Assembly (NCBI RefSeq): GCF_030813055.1
Contig: NZ_JAUSTW010000005.1
Span: forward strand, 186,001-250,000
Source: Neobacillus ginsengisoli
GTDB lineage: Bacteria; Bacillota; Bacilli; Bacillales_B; DSM-18226
Length of the DNA: 64,000 bases
Reading direction: 5' to 3'
Position numbers and translations under genes: made by a program. The notes under the pieces are model-generated. The model searched no databases, was not told the origin of the DNA, and saw only the letters and a list, made by a program, of their open reading frames with translations. This document shows positions 53,821 to 62,773 of the stretch, piece by piece. Within the stretch, counting starts at the first letter, position 1, and each line of letters opens with the position of its first letter.

Positions 53821-55269
53821 ATGGGAGCTATTAACGGAAAAGATTTTATCGACCGATTAAATCAGATGGATACTGAAATTTGGTATGACGGAAATAGAAT
53901 TGAGGGAAAAATTTCAGAACACCCTGCCTTCAAAGGGCTTCTACAAACAAAAGCTTCCCTTTATGATTTACAATATGATTTGGGAATAAAAGAGGAAATG
54001 ACTTATTTATCTCCTGAAACTGAAGAACCGATTGGACTTTCTTACTTGCAGCCAAAAACGAAAGAAGATTTACAAAAAAGACGAAAAATGATGGAACACT
54101 GGGCAAGACACACCGGTGGAATGCTGGGAAGAAGTCCTGACTATATGAACACGGCTGTTATGAGCTTTGCATCGTCTGCTGTCCTTTTAACAGGCAGAGA
54201 GAACTGTTTTCCTGAAAATATTCAACGCCTATATGAAAGGGCAAGGAAAAATGACTTAGCTTTTACGCATACATTTATTACTCCTCAAGTGAACCGATCA
54301 CAGTTCTATTTTGAATATTCTAATGAGCCCATCTCTGCTAAAGTTATTGATAAAAACGAAAAAGGAATCATTATAAAGGGTGCCAGACTTTTGGCTACTC
54401 AGGGCGGTTTAACCGATGAAATTTTGGTATATACAGTTCCTGGAGTGTTTGATGCAGATGAAGCGTTCGCCTTTTCCATCCCAACTGATACCAATGGACT
54501 AAAATTTATTTGCAGAGAATCGTTTGTTGGAGGAAATTCTTCCTTTAATCATCCCTTAAGCTCTAGGTATGAAGAAATGGACTCAATCGTTGTCTTTGAC
54601 CATGTATTAGTTCCATGGGATCAAGTATTTTTTTACAATAATGTCGAAGCAGCAAATGACTTCATGTATCGAAGCTCCTTTCACCCTTTTGCTAAACATC
54701 AGGTAGTGACTAGACAAGTTGTAAAAACAGAATTTATACTAGGCCTAGCTGAGCTTCTTGTACAGACAATTAACGTTAGCGAGTATCAACATATACAAGA
54801 AAAACTTTCAGAAATTATCATTGGTCTTGAAACCATGAAAGCACTATTGGAGAAATCAGAAAATGATGCGGAATTAGACGAATGGGGATATATGCGTCCA
54901 AGTATTCTACCACTTCAAGTCGCCAGTAATATGTTTCCTAGAATTTATCCACGCTTCAGTGAAATTATCCAATTAATTGGGGCAAGTGGAATGGTAACAT
55001 TACCAACCGAGGATGACTTTCATTCGAATATTAGGGCAGACCTCGACCTATATCTTCAGGGGGCTAATAGGAGTGCTCCTGACCGAGTAAAAATATTCCG
55101 TTTAGCATGGGACCTTACGATGAGTTCATTTGGTACAAGACAAACCCAATACGAAAGATATTTTTTCGGTGACCCGATCCGATTATCCAGTACTTTATAC
55201 AAATCCTATCCAAAAGATAAACATGTTGGGGTAATATGCGAATTTTTAAATCTTAAAAGTAATGCGTAA
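53821..55269 (+). CDS. hpaB: 4-hydroxyphenylacetate 3-monooxygenase oxygenase component HpaB
   Basis: 482 residues, acyl-CoA-dehydrogenase-like FADH2 monooxygenase: HWARHTGGMLGRSPDYMN near residue 93-110, THTFITPQVNRS near 150, GARLLATQGGLTDE near 180-193, and FGTRQTQYERYFFGDP near 438. Hydroxylates a phenol to a catechol, using free reduced flavin from a separate reductase. The 4-HPA ring-cleavage genes are not in the window, so the real substrate is open. GGAGTGG before the ATG. Confidence 0.92.
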   Translation: MGAINGKDFIDRLNQMDTEIWYDGNRIEGKISEHPAFKGLLQTKASLYDLQYDLGIKEEMTYLSPETEEPIGLSYLQPKTKEDLQKRRKMMEHWARHTGGMLGRSPDYMNTAVMSFASSAVLLTGRENCFPENIQRLYERARKNDLAFTHTFITPQVNRSQFYFEYSNEPISAKVIDKNEKGIIIKGARLLATQGGLTDEILVYTVPGVFDADEAFAFSIPTDTNGLKFICRESFVGGNSSFNHPLSSRYEEMDSIVVFDHVLVPWDQVFFYNNVEAANDFMYRSSFHPFAKHQVVTRQVVKTEFILGLAELLVQTINVSEYQHIQEKLSEIIIGLETMKALLEKSENDAELDEWGYMRPSILPLQVASNMFPRIYPRFSEIIQLIGASGMVTLPTEDDFHSNIRADLDLYLQGANRSAPDRVKIFRLAWDLTMSSFGTRQTQYERYFFGDPIRLSSTLYKSYPKDKHVGVICEFLNLKSNA

Positions 55270-55364
55270 TGTGTATAGCCCGCATATGGAAAAAAATCAA
55301 GGTAATTCACCTAAAAAATTGACCATTCATTTTATGTAAGACAAAAACATTCCGAATAAAATGA

Positions 55365-55393
55365 ACTCCACCGATTGGTGGAGTCCACTTTTT
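55365..55393 (+). terminator. terminator after hpaB
   Basis: ACTCCACC and GGTGGAGT pair around a 4-nt loop and are followed by CCACTTTTT. Confidence 0.8.
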
Positions 55394-55446
55394 GGAATAT
55401 ATCGATGCAAATCTTTTTTAAACTGATCCTAATAATTTTCTAACTG

Positions 55447-55980
<534 letters not shown>

Positions 55981-56248
55981 TCATTTTTGATACTCTTATT
56001 ATAATAAAAGACTTCACTTAATAAATCGTGACGATGGAGGATATTTTATACCCGAATAGTAGGATTAATAAACCAAAGGATCTAAGACTTTTGTCGTAGT
56101 TGTTCTTTGAATGCCTCTTTTTTTATTCGATACCTAATTTATTATAAAAATCGATAGAGATAAATACATAGCATAAAGCTAGCAATCAACTATCCAATTG
56201 TTATTCCGCTGCTATTCATAAATTTCATTACTTCAACCCTTTTTAAAA

Positions 56249-59200
56249 TTATATCATCAGGATTTCCTTAATATCCTCCTCAGTAAGAGACGATAATTTT
56301 TCTTTTCCAGGCTGAATTATTTCCCCGATCAGATTTTTCTTTTTTTTCTGGAGCTCATTCATTTTTTCTTCAATTGTGCCCTTAGCAACAAGTTTAATCA
56401 CCTGCACCACGTTTTTCTGGCCCATCCGATATGCTCGATCTGCCGCCTGCTCCTCGACTGCCGGATTCCACCAGAGATCATAAAGAATTACCGTGTCTGC
56501 ACCTGTTAAATTGAGTCCGGTCCCTCCGGCCTTTAAGGAAATTAGGAACATGTCACTTTCTCCTTCATTAAATCTATCGCAAATCTCAACCCGCTTGGAC
56601 GCAGGTGTGTTGCCATCCAAATAGAAAAAGGGAACTCCCTGTGAACCTAATTCACGTCCAATGATCTCAAGCATTTTGGTAAATTGTGAAAAAATTAAAA
56701 TCCGTTTACCTGCACTCCGACATTCCGCCAAAATTTTTAACAATTGCTCGAATTTCCCCGATTTCCCAGGATATCCATCTACAAACAAAGCGGGATGACA
56801 ACACAGTTGTCGAAGGCGTGTCAGACCAGCCAGAATTTTGATGCGGTTCTTTTGAAAAGTATCCTTGTCAAGGTGTTTAAAGGCATCATGTTTAAGCTTA
56901 GCTAAATAGGCGGCATACAACTTCTTCTGTTCCGGAAGCAGCTCTGAAGCATACATCGAGTCAATCTTTTCAGGAAGTTCTTCTAATACATCCTCCTTCA
57001 AACGGCGAAGGATAAATGGGCGAACTCGCTTGGCCACAGTTTCCCGAGTTAGGTCATGAAAGGCTTTTCTTCCCGGAAGCAAATTTGGGAAAACCACATT
57101 GAAAATGGACCAAAGTTCATCGATCGAATTCTCAACTGGTGTGCCTGTAAGTGCGAAACGATAGTTTGCCCGAAGCATTTTTGCTGCTTTTGCTGTCTGG
57201 GTGGCAGGATTCTTGAAAGCCTGGGCCTCGTCAAAAATTAAGGTATGAAACATTTGTTCACTATACTGTTTACTATCCTTCCGTAATAATGGATAGGATG
57301 TAATCACAATATCCACTTCACCAAGATTCTTTAAGAAATTGATTCGAGCCTCTTTACTGCCATCAATGATTACAGCACGAATAGTAGGCGCAAACTTCTT
57401 CAGTTCGTTCATCCAGTTATATATGAGAGAAGATGGAGAAACAATTAATGCAGGCATCTTCTCTTTGCGAATATCAGGTAATACGGATTGGATAAAGGCA
57501 ATGCTTTGCAATGTCTTTCCAAGTCCCATATCATCTGCTAGAATGCCCCCAAATCCGTAGTGCGCCAAAGTCTTTAGCCACTGATACCCAAGTTTTTGGT
57601 AGTCTCTTAGGATGGTATCTAAACTGTTTGGTATAGCGAATTTTAGTTTATCCGGATTTCGCAAATCATTTAAAAAATGTTTGAATGATTGTCCCAAGCT
57701 AATCATATTTTCATTTTCAAGGGAATCGATTAATTGCATCCCCCGAACGAGAGGAAGCCGGATTTCGTTATTAATTTCCTCTTTATTAACACCAATTCCA
57801 TTCAAAAACCGATTCATTTCCTTAAACTCATGGCTTTCCAATGATAATAAGGAACCATTCGGCAACCGATAATACTTCCGTTTTTCCTCAAGAGATTGAA
57901 GAAGGTTTCGAATCTCAGATTCAGGAATCCCTTGTAAATCAAAGGTAAAAACAAGCCAGTCCGTCCGTCCATCAATTTCCACCCTAATCTTTGGATGTGC
58001 ATTTCCTTTGAACAAGCGTAATCTTACAGCTGTTGTGGCGAAAATTTGTGCAAGCTTCCTAAACTTCGGGACAACATGGTACAAGAAATGGTATTCTAAT
58101 TCTTCATTATGTAAAAAATATCCTTCTTCCGTTTTCGTAAACGAGCTTTCCTCCATTAATTGCAAAATTTGCTGCTCCTGTTCCCCGTTTCTTATGAAAG
58201 AAGTACCTGCACCAAGCTTGTTTCTATCTCCTTCTAAAGGATTAATAACCACGTTTCCGTAATGAAATTCCAGTCCAGCAAGCAGCCGATTTTTGACCCG
58301 ATCCAAATAGAGCTTGGCTTTTAGCGGCGTTTTTATAAGTCTGTCAGTAATGTTTTTCTCAATTCGTACTTGACCGAGTTTTCTAAGACCTGGTATTACT
58401 TTTTCGACAAACGTTTCCAGTTGATCAGTAGGAATCTGGAATTGATGTTTTCCTGATGAATCAAGCATTCGTTTCAGGTCTGAGAGACGCTTCATGTCTT
58501 CCATTGGTATTTTCCTTATTTGACCTTCAAAAAGAACATAGCCGTAAGATTCCATGATCGTAATATCATTTAAACCTTTTACGCTCAGTTGATATCCGCC
58601 TGTATTTGCTTCGTCAAACACAAAATTTAATGGAATGGGCTCTGCAGATAATTGGATTCCGTCATACAATTTTTCATTCTGTTCTAACCTTACAAATGGT
58701 GCAACGGACAGCAACGGGAAGATGCTTTCCCATGCGGAAGGCGGAACCAAGATCATTTGCTCCCCGCTTTTCCTATCTTTTTGGCTCGAAGTAAGGAGAC
58801 CTAATTTTTCGTCATGTTGAACTTGAATTAATTGATGAATTACCTCATCTGTTTTCTTCTGAAAATGGTGGAGTTCAGGATCGAAGGTAAATTGTTTGGA
58901 AACTTTATAGGAATCTCTTCGTTCGATATGCCGCAAAAAATCCGTTAAATTATTTACGTTATGTAATTGTTTGGAGCCAGCCCGCGCTTTTATTCCAAAC
59001 ATATACCCTTCATTTTCTACGGGAATTGGATTGATAGTGAATTCAACATCAATCAATTCCCTATTTTCAATCAAATACTGATGGCTGGTGGGACGGGTTC
59101 CCTTATTACCAAATAGACCTAACATCCCGTTCGTTAACCGGATATCTTCAGCAGAAATTGCAGCAGCTTTCTCTAAGGATGGATCCTCATTCATTTTCAT

Positions 59201-59485
59201 TTTTTGAAGTTCAAGTAAACCTATTAGCACAGCTGCAATATGGTGACAATTCTTATCGAAAGAAGCTAATTTTGGACATGTACATTCGGCATGTAGATTT
59301 CCATGGTTATTTTCAATGGAGATTTGAAAGTCAACGTTTCCTTTGACGATTGCTTTACAAACATCACGTTCGGGAAAGAAATGATTAAAAGACACTTTTT
59401 GTCTTCTGAAAAGATCTTCCCCTCTCTTAAAAGAATGATCACCACACAACTGCTTAATCATTTTTTTTGTTAACACTAAATTCAT
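56249..59485 (-). CDS. SNF2-family helicase with SWIM zinc finger (YwqA type)
   Basis: 1078 residues. N-terminal SWIM domain (ECTCPKL...CHHIAAVLIG, near 68-90), a long bacterial SNF2-accessory region, then the two-lobe helicase: DDMGLGKTLQSIAF (Walker A) near 655, DEAQAFKNP near 754 (DEAQ box), LTGTPVENS near 782, and in the C-lobe LISLKAGGTGLNLTGAD near 980 and DRAYRMGQ near 1017. Bacterial SNF2 ATPases translocate on dsDNA or RNA polymerase complexes; role here unknown. Single gene. Confidence 0.95.
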   Translation of the reverse strand: MNLVLTKKMIKQLCGDHSFKRGEDLFRRQKVSFNHFFPERDVCKAIVKGNVDFQISIENNHGNLHAECTCPKLASFDKNCHHIAAVLIGLLELQKMKMNEDPSLEKAAAISAEDIRLTNGMLGLFGNKGTRPTSHQYLIENRELIDVEFTINPIPVENEGYMFGIKARAGSKQLHNVNNLTDFLRHIERRDSYKVSKQFTFDPELHHFQKKTDEVIHQLIQVQHDEKLGLLTSSQKDRKSGEQMILVPPSAWESIFPLLSVAPFVRLEQNEKLYDGIQLSAEPIPLNFVFDEANTGGYQLSVKGLNDITIMESYGYVLFEGQIRKIPMEDMKRLSDLKRMLDSSGKHQFQIPTDQLETFVEKVIPGLRKLGQVRIEKNITDRLIKTPLKAKLYLDRVKNRLLAGLEFHYGNVVINPLEGDRNKLGAGTSFIRNGEQEQQILQLMEESSFTKTEEGYFLHNEELEYHFLYHVVPKFRKLAQIFATTAVRLRLFKGNAHPKIRVEIDGRTDWLVFTFDLQGIPESEIRNLLQSLEEKRKYYRLPNGSLLSLESHEFKEMNRFLNGIGVNKEEINNEIRLPLVRGMQLIDSLENENMISLGQSFKHFLNDLRNPDKLKFAIPNSLDTILRDYQKLGYQWLKTLAHYGFGGILADDMGLGKTLQSIAFIQSVLPDIRKEKMPALIVSPSSLIYNWMNELKKFAPTIRAVIIDGSKEARINFLKNLGEVDIVITSYPLLRKDSKQYSEQMFHTLIFDEAQAFKNPATQTAKAAKMLRANYRFALTGTPVENSIDELWSIFNVVFPNLLPGRKAFHDLTRETVAKRVRPFILRRLKEDVLEELPEKIDSMYASELLPEQKKLYAAYLAKLKHDAFKHLDKDTFQKNRIKILAGLTRLRQLCCHPALFVDGYPGKSGKFEQLLKILAECRSAGKRILIFSQFTKMLEIIGRELGSQGVPFFYLDGNTPASKRVEICDRFNEGESDMFLISLKAGGTGLNLTGADTVILYDLWWNPAVEEQAADRAYRMGQKNVVQVIKLVAKGTIEEKMNELQKKKKNLIGEIIQPGKEKLSSLTEEDIKEILMI

Positions 59486-59667
59486 TGCCTTGTTCCTTCC
59501 TAAGGTAAATAATGGGTATTTAAGATACCTTCATACTACTTTAGTTAATCATTACATAATCAATTTAACATGATTAATATATATCTTTAATATCTTCTTC
59601 ATCAATTCTTAAAATTTGGTTTCTATACTGGAGTTGTGTTAAACAAAACGGTGAAAGGAGGATTACT

Positions 59668-59850
59668 ATGTTTTTGAAAAAACTTACAGAAAATAGACTG
59701 GTCACGATTGTTTATTATTCAAACGGAGCCATAAAAACTTTTAAAGGTCGTGTTTATAGACTTAATTTACTTGAACAAATTCTTTCATTAAAAGATGATA
59801 AACAGAAATCATTCTCCATCCGTTTATCCGGTATTAGACATATTTACTAA
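59668..59850 (+). CDS. YolD-like small beta-barrel protein
   Basis: 60 residues: LVTIVYYSNGAIKTFKGRVY, then RLNLLEQILSL and SFSIRLSGIRHI. The pattern matches the core of YolD-like proteins (I.YY.NG..K...G.I), found with DNA-repair polymerases, but no such partner is near. AAAGGAGG lies 8 nt before the ATG. Confidence 0.6.
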   Translation: MFLKKLTENRLVTIVYYSNGAIKTFKGRVYRLNLLEQILSLKDDKQKSFSIRLSGIRHIY

Positions 59851-59893
59851 CCTTTTATTATTGTAAACAAATGATTAGCTTTAACCGTACCTT

Positions 59894-59917
59894 AGACCGA
59901 ATGGGTCTGGGTTTTTT
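59894..59917 (+). terminator. terminator after the YolD-like gene
   Basis: AGACC and GGTCT pair around a short loop, followed by GGGTTTTTT. Short stem but good T-run. Confidence 0.65.
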
Positions 59918-60130
59918 GTTTTTTCGGCACCAAATTTAGGGTTTTCGAATGAATCTTTAGGGTTACTAACACCTCTGATATTTAATTGTAATGCTTTTAT
60001 TACACTACTGACAAATTGTAATGCTATAATCCTGAAATATGAATAGTTTGAACATTTAGAAAATAATTTGTCGAATTTCCGGAAATTGACCATGACCTTC
60101 ACAATTTTATTAAAATGAAAGAGGTGTGGA

Positions 60131-61186
60131 GTGATCAGAAAGATATTTATGGTGCTAACCTTGACAATTTTGCTGGCAACGGGAAATTTATTCATCCATC
60201 ATAGAGTAGATGCAGCTTCTGTAAGTGACTTGCAACAAAACCGAGTAAAGGATTCAGAAATACAGAATGTAAATGAGCAAATAAAGCAAGTTAATCAGGA
60301 AATAGAAATGAAGACGAAAATGATCGCTAAAGCAAATTTGGATATCACCACTTCGGAATCTCAGGTCCAACAACTAAAAACCGATGTATTGATGTTAGAG
60401 GATAAAATCAATAAACGAAAAAATGTATTAAAAGAGCGTGCCCTTTCCTATCAGCAAAGTGGCGGAAATATTTCCTATCTTCAGGTATTGTTTTCTTCCG
60501 GCAGCTTCAAAGATTTTGTCGACCGTGTCGGTGCAGTCGCCATCATCATCGAGGCGGACCGCCATCTTTTAGAGCAGCAAGAAACAGATAAAAAGGATTA
60601 TGAAAACAAAAAAGTTTCATTAGAGAAAAAACTTGCTGAAATGGCCAATACGAAAACTGATTTGGAAGGAATTCGTGCGCAACTCACTGAAAAAATAAAA
60701 AGATACGAAAAGTTACAAGAACAGATTAGAAAGGAAATTCAAGATCAGGTTGCGATAAATGCAAAACCTGAATTCAGTGGTACTTCTCCGAAAATAGAAA
60801 ATGGATACATAAATACAATCATCAGCGCAGGCTATAAATATATTGAGAAATCGGTCTATGTTTTTGGTGGCGGAAGAACGGAAGATGATATTGCCAATGG
60901 GAGATTTGATTGCTCCGGATTTGTTCACTGGGCATTTGCTCAAGCAGGCATCGATGTAGGTTTCAGTACAGATTCAATAAAAAATCTTGGCAGGCAAGTG
61001 TCTGTAAAGGAAATGCAACCAGGCGATCTCGTATTCTTTGACACTTATAAAAAAGATGGTCATGTAGGCATTTATATTGGAGATGGGAAATTCATTGGCT
61101 CACAAAGTTCCACCGGAGTTGCGATTGCAGATATGACAAGCGGATATTGGAAAAATAAATTCAATGGGCGTGTCCTTCGAATTTAA
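60131..61186 (+). CDS. NlpC/P60 peptidoglycan hydrolase with coiled-coil N-terminus
   Basis: 351 residues. A signal peptide (LTLTILLATGNLFI, cleavage near AA.ASV about 28-30), a long coiled coil (residues 35-215, e.g. NEQIKQVNQEIEMKTKMI), and a C-terminal NlpC/P60 domain: YVFGGGRTEDDIANGRFDCSGFVHW (catalytic Cys near 258), GDLVFFDTYKKDGHVGIYIG (His near 307). Secreted DL-endopeptidase, similar in layout to CwlO. The GTG start follows GAGGTG. Followed by ribT. Confidence 0.93.
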   Translation: MIRKIFMVLTLTILLATGNLFIHHRVDAASVSDLQQNRVKDSEIQNVNEQIKQVNQEIEMKTKMIAKANLDITTSESQVQQLKTDVLMLEDKINKRKNVLKERALSYQQSGGNISYLQVLFSSGSFKDFVDRVGAVAIIIEADRHLLEQQETDKKDYENKKVSLEKKLAEMANTKTDLEGIRAQLTEKIKRYEKLQEQIRKEIQDQVAINAKPEFSGTSPKIENGYINTIISAGYKYIEKSVYVFGGGRTEDDIANGRFDCSGFVHWAFAQAGIDVGFSTDSIKNLGRQVSVKEMQPGDLVFFDTYKKDGHVGIYIGDGKFIGSQSSTGVAIADMTSGYWKNKFNGRVLRI

Positions 61187-61271
61187 ACAAAATGGACGAC
61201 AGACTCGGAATAACAATATATCTATCGTATTTATTCAGCCTATTACCAATTTGAGCATGCGAGGGATGGAT

Positions 61272-61667
61272 ATGTTAATACGCTATAAAAAGGTTTATAA
61301 AAAAATTGCCATGGGGCTTTTATCTTTTATGCCGAATGAAAAGGATCTCAAAAAACTACAGAAAACGATGAATGATTATGTAATGGATCAGGACCGCCAT
61401 CTCTTTCTGTGGAAAGAAGAGGAAGGTATTATTGGCCTGATGGGAATTTTAGAGGATGATAACCAAGTACAGTTACAACATATTTCAGTGAACCCTTCCC
61501 ATCGTGATCAAGGATTTGGCAAGCGGATGGTTCATGCTTTAATTGACCTTTATCCCAAAACACCAATCATTTCCCATGAAAACACTATAGCATTTATCGA
61601 AAAATGTAACCTTAAAGATTCATCGGAAAAAGAAAATGAAAACAACAATTTGCTTATTTTGTATTAG
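61272..61667 (+). CDS. ribT: RibT-type N-acetyltransferase
   Basis: 131 residues, closely like B. subtilis RibT: MLIRYKKVYKKIAMGLLSFM, then PNEKDLKKLQ and HISVNPSHRDQGFGKRMV (acetyl-CoA motif). GAGGGATGG precedes ATG 61272; a longer frame to 61164 overlaps the previous gene. In B. subtilis it ends the rib operon; here it is alone after an NlpC/P60 gene. Substrate unknown. Confidence 0.88.
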   Translation: MLIRYKKVYKKIAMGLLSFMPNEKDLKKLQKTMNDYVMDQDRHLFLWKEEEGIIGLMGILEDDNQVQLQHISVNPSHRDQGFGKRMVHALIDLYPKTPIISHENTIAFIEKCNLKDSSEKENENNNLLILY

Positions 61668-61710
61668 TTTAAATTCACTTTCGATCCAATTTAAAATACA
61701 TATGAAGGTT

Positions 61711-61808
61711 CTGAAGGACAACATATCCCAGGTGGAGAGGAAAAGTGTCCCTCAAATGATAGCTCAAGGACAAAATCTCCCAGGTGGAACGGGAAAATGT
61801 CTTTGAAG
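61711..61808. repeat. two copies of the ~48-bp palindromic repeat
   Basis: Units at 61711-61756 and 61762-61808. Both open with a (T)GAAGGACA or TCAAGGACAAAAT arm, have a central CCCAGGTGGA and GGAAAA, and close with GTCCCTCAAA or GTCTTTGAAG. The family is the same as at 33979-34180. No gene lies in 61668-61869. Confidence 0.85.
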
Positions 61809-61869
61809 TTTTGCACCTCAAAAGTAAATCCGTACTAAAAGAGAAAGGTTTCCTTTCCTATTGTGATAG

Positions 61870-62019
61870 TTAATGAACACGGATGAGCTCTCGAATATCC
61901 TCATCGTGCCATACCCTTGTATGTTTTGATTCCACCCGCTCAAATTCATCAACATTTATTTCATCGATTGTGCTATCAGTCCACCAATTTTTTAAATCTA
62001 CAAAAAATTCGTCGAACAT
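61870..62019 (-). CDS. tiny acidic protein
   Basis: 49 residues: MFDEFFVDLKNWWTDSTIDE, then INVDEFERVESKHTRVWHDE. GAGGGAAAAGGG precedes ATG. No family recognised. Third of three tiny minus-strand genes with good ribosome sites. Confidence 0.55.
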   Translation of the reverse strand: MFDEFFVDLKNWWTDSTIDEINVDEFERVESKHTRVWHDEDIRELIRVH

Positions 62020-62117
62020 CCCTTTTCCCTCGCTATTTATGTTTTGGTTTATTTTAGCAGTGAATCATCCAACTTTGATGGTTCTAAATACCCCTTCACC
62101 TTGAAAGAAAGTTTATT

Positions 62118-62285
62118 TTATAATCCGCCACAAGATGGATTTCTTTTTTTTGGTTCCTCTGTGTCTTTTGATACAGATTCTAATCCATATCCAGTTGAAC
62201 TAATTTCTAATACTTCTTCATTAACCTTACGATTCAAATTAAGCTGTGAATCATCTTTCTTTTCATCCAACTTGAATTTTTCCAT
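62118..62285 (-). CDS. tiny charged protein with SCGGL end
   Basis: 55 residues: MEKFKLDEKKDDSQLNLNRK, a Ser/Glu-rich middle, and a C-terminus reading PKKRNPSCGGL. GGGGGAG lies 8 nt upstream of the ATG. No TM segment. No family recognised. Confidence 0.55.
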   Translation of the reverse strand: MEKFKLDEKKDDSQLNLNRKVNEEVLEISSTGYGLESVSKDTEEPKKRNPSCGGL

Positions 62286-62313
62286 CTCGGAAACTCCCCC
62301 ATCCTTTCAGTTT

Positions 62314-62466
62314 CTACTTTTCTTCATTTGGAATTAACGTTTGTGACTCAGTTTTTTCTGAGGTACATGACTTAGAAGAATCCGTAGCAGTCATTTTTTC
62401 AACTGCTTGGCCAACTGGGGTTGTTACATTCAATTCATGCTCTGGAAGTCGTTGACTTTTCATCAT
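62314..62466 (-). CDS. tiny Ser/Thr/Glu-rich protein
   Basis: 50 residues (or 49 from the second ATG): MMKSQRLPEHELNVTTPVGQ, then a TDSSKSCTSEKTES tail. AAAGGAGGG lies at good distance. Disordered composition. First of three tiny genes in a row, probably one transcript. The stretch 62467-62773 holds two terminators and no gene. Confidence 0.55.
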   Translation of the reverse strand: MMKSQRLPEHELNVTTPVGQAVEKMTATDSSKSCTSEKTESQTLIPNEEK

Positions 62467-62560
62467 AGTCCCTCCTTTCCAGTTTTTTTCGTTTCATCTA
62501 CCATACTGTTCCCTTAACCATGAAAAGATATTAGATAGAAATTATCACTAGGTTCAAAAA

Positions 62561-62604
62561 CAAAAAAAGTAACCCCAAATTCAACGAATGAATCCGGGGT
62601 TACT
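62561..62604 (-). terminator. terminator with T7 run
   Basis: AGTAACCCC and GGGGTTACT pair; on the minus strand seven T follow. Second hairpin after aspA. Confidence 0.88.
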
Positions 62605-62704
62605 ATTAATCATAATAGCTCAATTAAACGAAAATTTCTATCTTTTCTTATTTTTCAAAAATATTTTAATAAAATTTCACTATAAAATTATCCGTTTTTA
62701 ATAA

Positions 62705-62739
62705 CCAAATGGCCTTGGTTCAGAACCGAGGCCATTTGG
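62705..62739. terminator. strong hairpin just after aspA
   Basis: Arms 62705-62720 and 62724-62739 pair over 16 bp with one G-T pair and a 3-nt loop. No T-run on the minus strand, so it may protect the mRNA end rather than stop transcription itself. Confidence 0.7.
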
Positions 62740-62773
62740 AAACAATAAGTAGTTTTATAGTATTTTAACGAGG

